From Thermoplasmata archaeon (GTDB lineage: Archaea; Thermoplasmatota; Penumbrarchaeia; Penumbrarchaeales; EX4484-36): a stretch of DNA of 6,419 nt. The notes below the pieces were generated by a model. The model saw only the letters and a list, made by a program, of their open reading frames with translations. It ran no database searches and was not told the origin of the DNA. A program made the translations under genes and the position numbers. Below, piece after piece: positions 5,193-6,419 of the stretch (its first letter is position 1; each line of letters starts with the position of its first letter). The stretch is from positions 1 through 6,419 of the forward strand of contig JAGHBW010000239.1 of the NCBI GenBank assembly GCA_021160765.1, given 5' to 3'.

Positions 5193-6419
5193 ATGATAAG
5201 AAACAGGTTGATCCTCATCCTTCTAATCTCTTTGTTCGCAGGAAGTTCTTTTGTGGTTGGGAGTGTACCTGAAGAGAGAAGAAGTTTAGCGGAGAATAGA
5301 GAGATTAACAACGTTATTGAAAGTACAGAGAATGAAAGCACAGATGATAGCAACTGGCCCACCTACCAACACGACTTTCAAAGAACTGGATACACCGATG
5401 AAGAAGGACCAGTTAGCAATAAAACAATGTGGGTGAGAAATATCGGTATAAGTACCGCTCCCGTTATATGGAACGGAAGAATTTACTTTGGAACATGGTT
5501 CAACCGTTTGTACTGTTTGGACGCTATGAGTGGGGAGGAAATATGGAATTTCACCGTTGGAGACCATATATGGTCAACCCCAACGGTGTGGGGTGGAAGG
5601 GTATATTTCGGATGCGAGGATAGGAACCTCTACTGTTTAGATGCTATGAGTGGAGAGAAGATATGGAACAGAACCTTTCCCAATGTGATAGGAACCAGTG
5701 TAGCTATATGGAATAATAAAATCTATGTTTACGTGCTGGAGAGAACACTCTACTGTTTGGATGCGGATAGCGGGGAAGAGTTGTGGAAGTTTAACGGAAT
5801 AGCATTATCAGAGTGGGCATCACCTGCCGTGTACGGCGGTTATGTGATTTTCTGTAGCGATATGGTCTATTGCTTGGATGCTGAGAGCGGAAGGATGATT
5901 TGGAGTTATGGGATAGATGGGGGCACAAGAGCAACCGCTACAATATATGACGGGAAGGTCTATATAGGTGGCGATGGGTGGAAGTTCTACTGCTTGAACC
6001 TCACTGATGGGAAGGTAATATGGTGGAAAGACCTGGAGAATGTCGTTATATTCCCTCCGGCTGTACATGACAATAAAGTGTATGTACTGTTGTATTATCT
6101 CCACTGTTATAATGCGAGTAATGGGGAGGAAATATGGTCCTGTGAGGCATTAGATGGCGCTGCACCCTCTTTATCCTCTAACGGATATGTTTATTACATC
6201 AACGCAAGAGATGGAAAAATAGTGTGTGTGGACAGTGAGGATGGTAAGAAGGTATGGAGTTATGATTGTGAGTCTCCATACATCGGGTATGTAAGTATAT
6301 GGGATGGTAAACTATACGCAGCAAGTTCTGTCGGGGTATTGTATTGTTTTGGAAACCTTAAACCTATTGCAAACTTCAGTTATGAACCCGCTCAGGTCAA
6401 GAGCGGGGAGGAAATACGA
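5193..6419 (+). CDS. Secreted PQQ-like beta-propeller protein entering a PKD domain (3' end outside window)
   Basis: The frame is open for 409 codons from 5193 to the window end, with no stop. Residues 1-23 are a signal peptide: MIRN, then a hydrophobic core LILILLISLFAG. A polar, acidic linker follows (about 24-53), then the NWPTYQHDFQRTGY entry motif (54-67) common before PQQ-like propellers. Eight blades of about 40 residues follow, with cores such as LYCLDAMSGEEIW (106-118) and LYCLDADSGEELW (186-198). The conserved blade cysteine falls at 108, 148, 188, 227, 267, 305, 345 and 385. From 390 the sequence KPIANFSYEPAQVKSGEE looks like the start of a PKD (Ig-like) domain. Such proteins are usually exported structural or binding proteins; nothing here shows quinone-dependent catalysis. 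Several N-x-S/T sequons (for example N76, N119, N159, N269) would suit archaeal N-glycosylation. Base composition is lower in G+C than the upstream genes. The substrate or partner is unknown. Confidence 0.88.
   Translation, partial: MIRNRLILILLISLFAGSSFVVGSVPEERRSLAENREINNVIESTENESTDDSNWPTYQHDFQRTGYTDEEGPVSNKTMWVRNIGISTAPVIWNGRIYFGTWFNRLYCLDAMSGEEIWNFTVGDHIWSTPTVWGGRVYFGCEDRNLYCLDAMSGEKIWNRTFPNVIGTSVAIWNNKIYVYVLERTLYCLDADSGEELWKFNGIALSEWASPAVYGGYVIFCSDMVYCLDAESGRMIWSYGIDGGTRATATIYDGKVYIGGDGWKFYCLNLTDGKVIWWKDLENVVIFPPAVHDNKVYVLLYYLHCYNASNGEEIWSCEALDGAAPSLSSNGYVYYINARDGKIVCVDSEDGKKVWSYDCESPYIGYVSIWDGKLYAASSVGVLYCFGNLKPIANFSYEPAQVKSGEEIR
5506..6351 (+). repeat. Eight tandem PQQ-like blade repeats of about 40 codons
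   Basis: The blade cysteine codons are 40, 40, 39, 40, 38, 40 and 40 codons apart. Blades 1 and 2 remain close at DNA level (TACTGTTTGGACGCTATGAG at 5511 versus TACTGTTTAGATGCTATGAG at 5631). Blades 6-8 keep only the protein pattern. This suggests growth by internal duplication, with the first blades the most recent or the most constrained. Confidence 0.8.

Noticed and set aside
5057..5362. Minus-strand open frame of 101 codons, partly hydrophobic, over the intergenic region
   Set aside because: Its hydrophobic part is the antisense of the propeller signal peptide and linker. No promoter or ribosome site is evident at its start.
5429..5623. Plus-strand open frame of 64 codons inside the propeller gene
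   Set aside because: It is out of frame with the long propeller reading frame, which has repeats, a signal peptide and a ribosome site.
5820..6104. Minus-strand open frame of 94 codons opposite the propeller repeats
   Set aside because: It is antisense to conserved blade repeats and has no motif of its own.
5506..6351. Regular repeats considered as a CRISPR array or other DNA repeat element
   Set aside because: The period of about 120 bp is a multiple of three, the repeats diverge at DNA level while keeping the protein pattern, and the reading frame is open throughout. They are protein blade repeats.
5193..6419. PQQ-dependent dehydrogenase
   Set aside because: Only the short PQQ-like structural repeats are present. 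I see none of the catalytic-domain features of quinoprotein dehydrogenases, and the fusion to a PKD domain favours a surface or binding protein.

Overview
The window looks archaeal, most likely euryarchaeal in the broad sense and probably thermophilic. The evidence is TATA boxes 27-30 nt upstream of start codons that lack a Shine-Dalgarno sequence (leaderless genes), GGTGA-type ribosome sites only in front of downstream genes, a tRNA gene without encoded CCA, heavy use of AGG/AGA (Arg) and ATA (Ile) codons, strongly purine-rich coding strands, and protein families typical of archaea. I cannot name the genus from the sequence alone.

Layout from left to right: (1) the last 16 codons of an unidentified plus-strand gene (2-52); (2) a minus-strand tRNA-Pro(UGG) (82-156), whose TATA box abuts the stop codon of the next gene; (3) a 746-residue minus-strand STAND-type ATPase regulator with an N-terminal winged helix and C-terminal TPR-like repeats (191-2431); (4) a 54-bp divergent promoter region centred on one near-palindromic TATA box, placed to serve both the regulator and the plus-strand genes; (5) a plus-strand operon of a COG2108-type radical SAM protein (2486-3610) and pdxT, the glutaminase subunit of PLP synthase (3623-4240), 12 nt apart; (6) a FAHD1-like fumarylacetoacetate hydrolase family gene (4274-4951) with its own leaderless promoter; (7) a possible 52-residue leaderless small ORF (5006-5164); (8) a secreted beta-propeller gene of PQQ-like repeats that enters a PKD domain at the window edge (5193 to the end, open).

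PdxT releases ammonia from glutamine for PdxS, which is not in this window. The FAH-family protein probably acts on acylpyruvates or oxaloacetate. The radical SAM protein has no established substrate. The STAND regulator may control itself and the divergent operon, but only the promoter geometry suggests this. The last part of the window (from about 4952) is visibly richer in A+T than the genes before it and encodes an extracytoplasmic protein. It may be a separate accessory or surface-protein locus.
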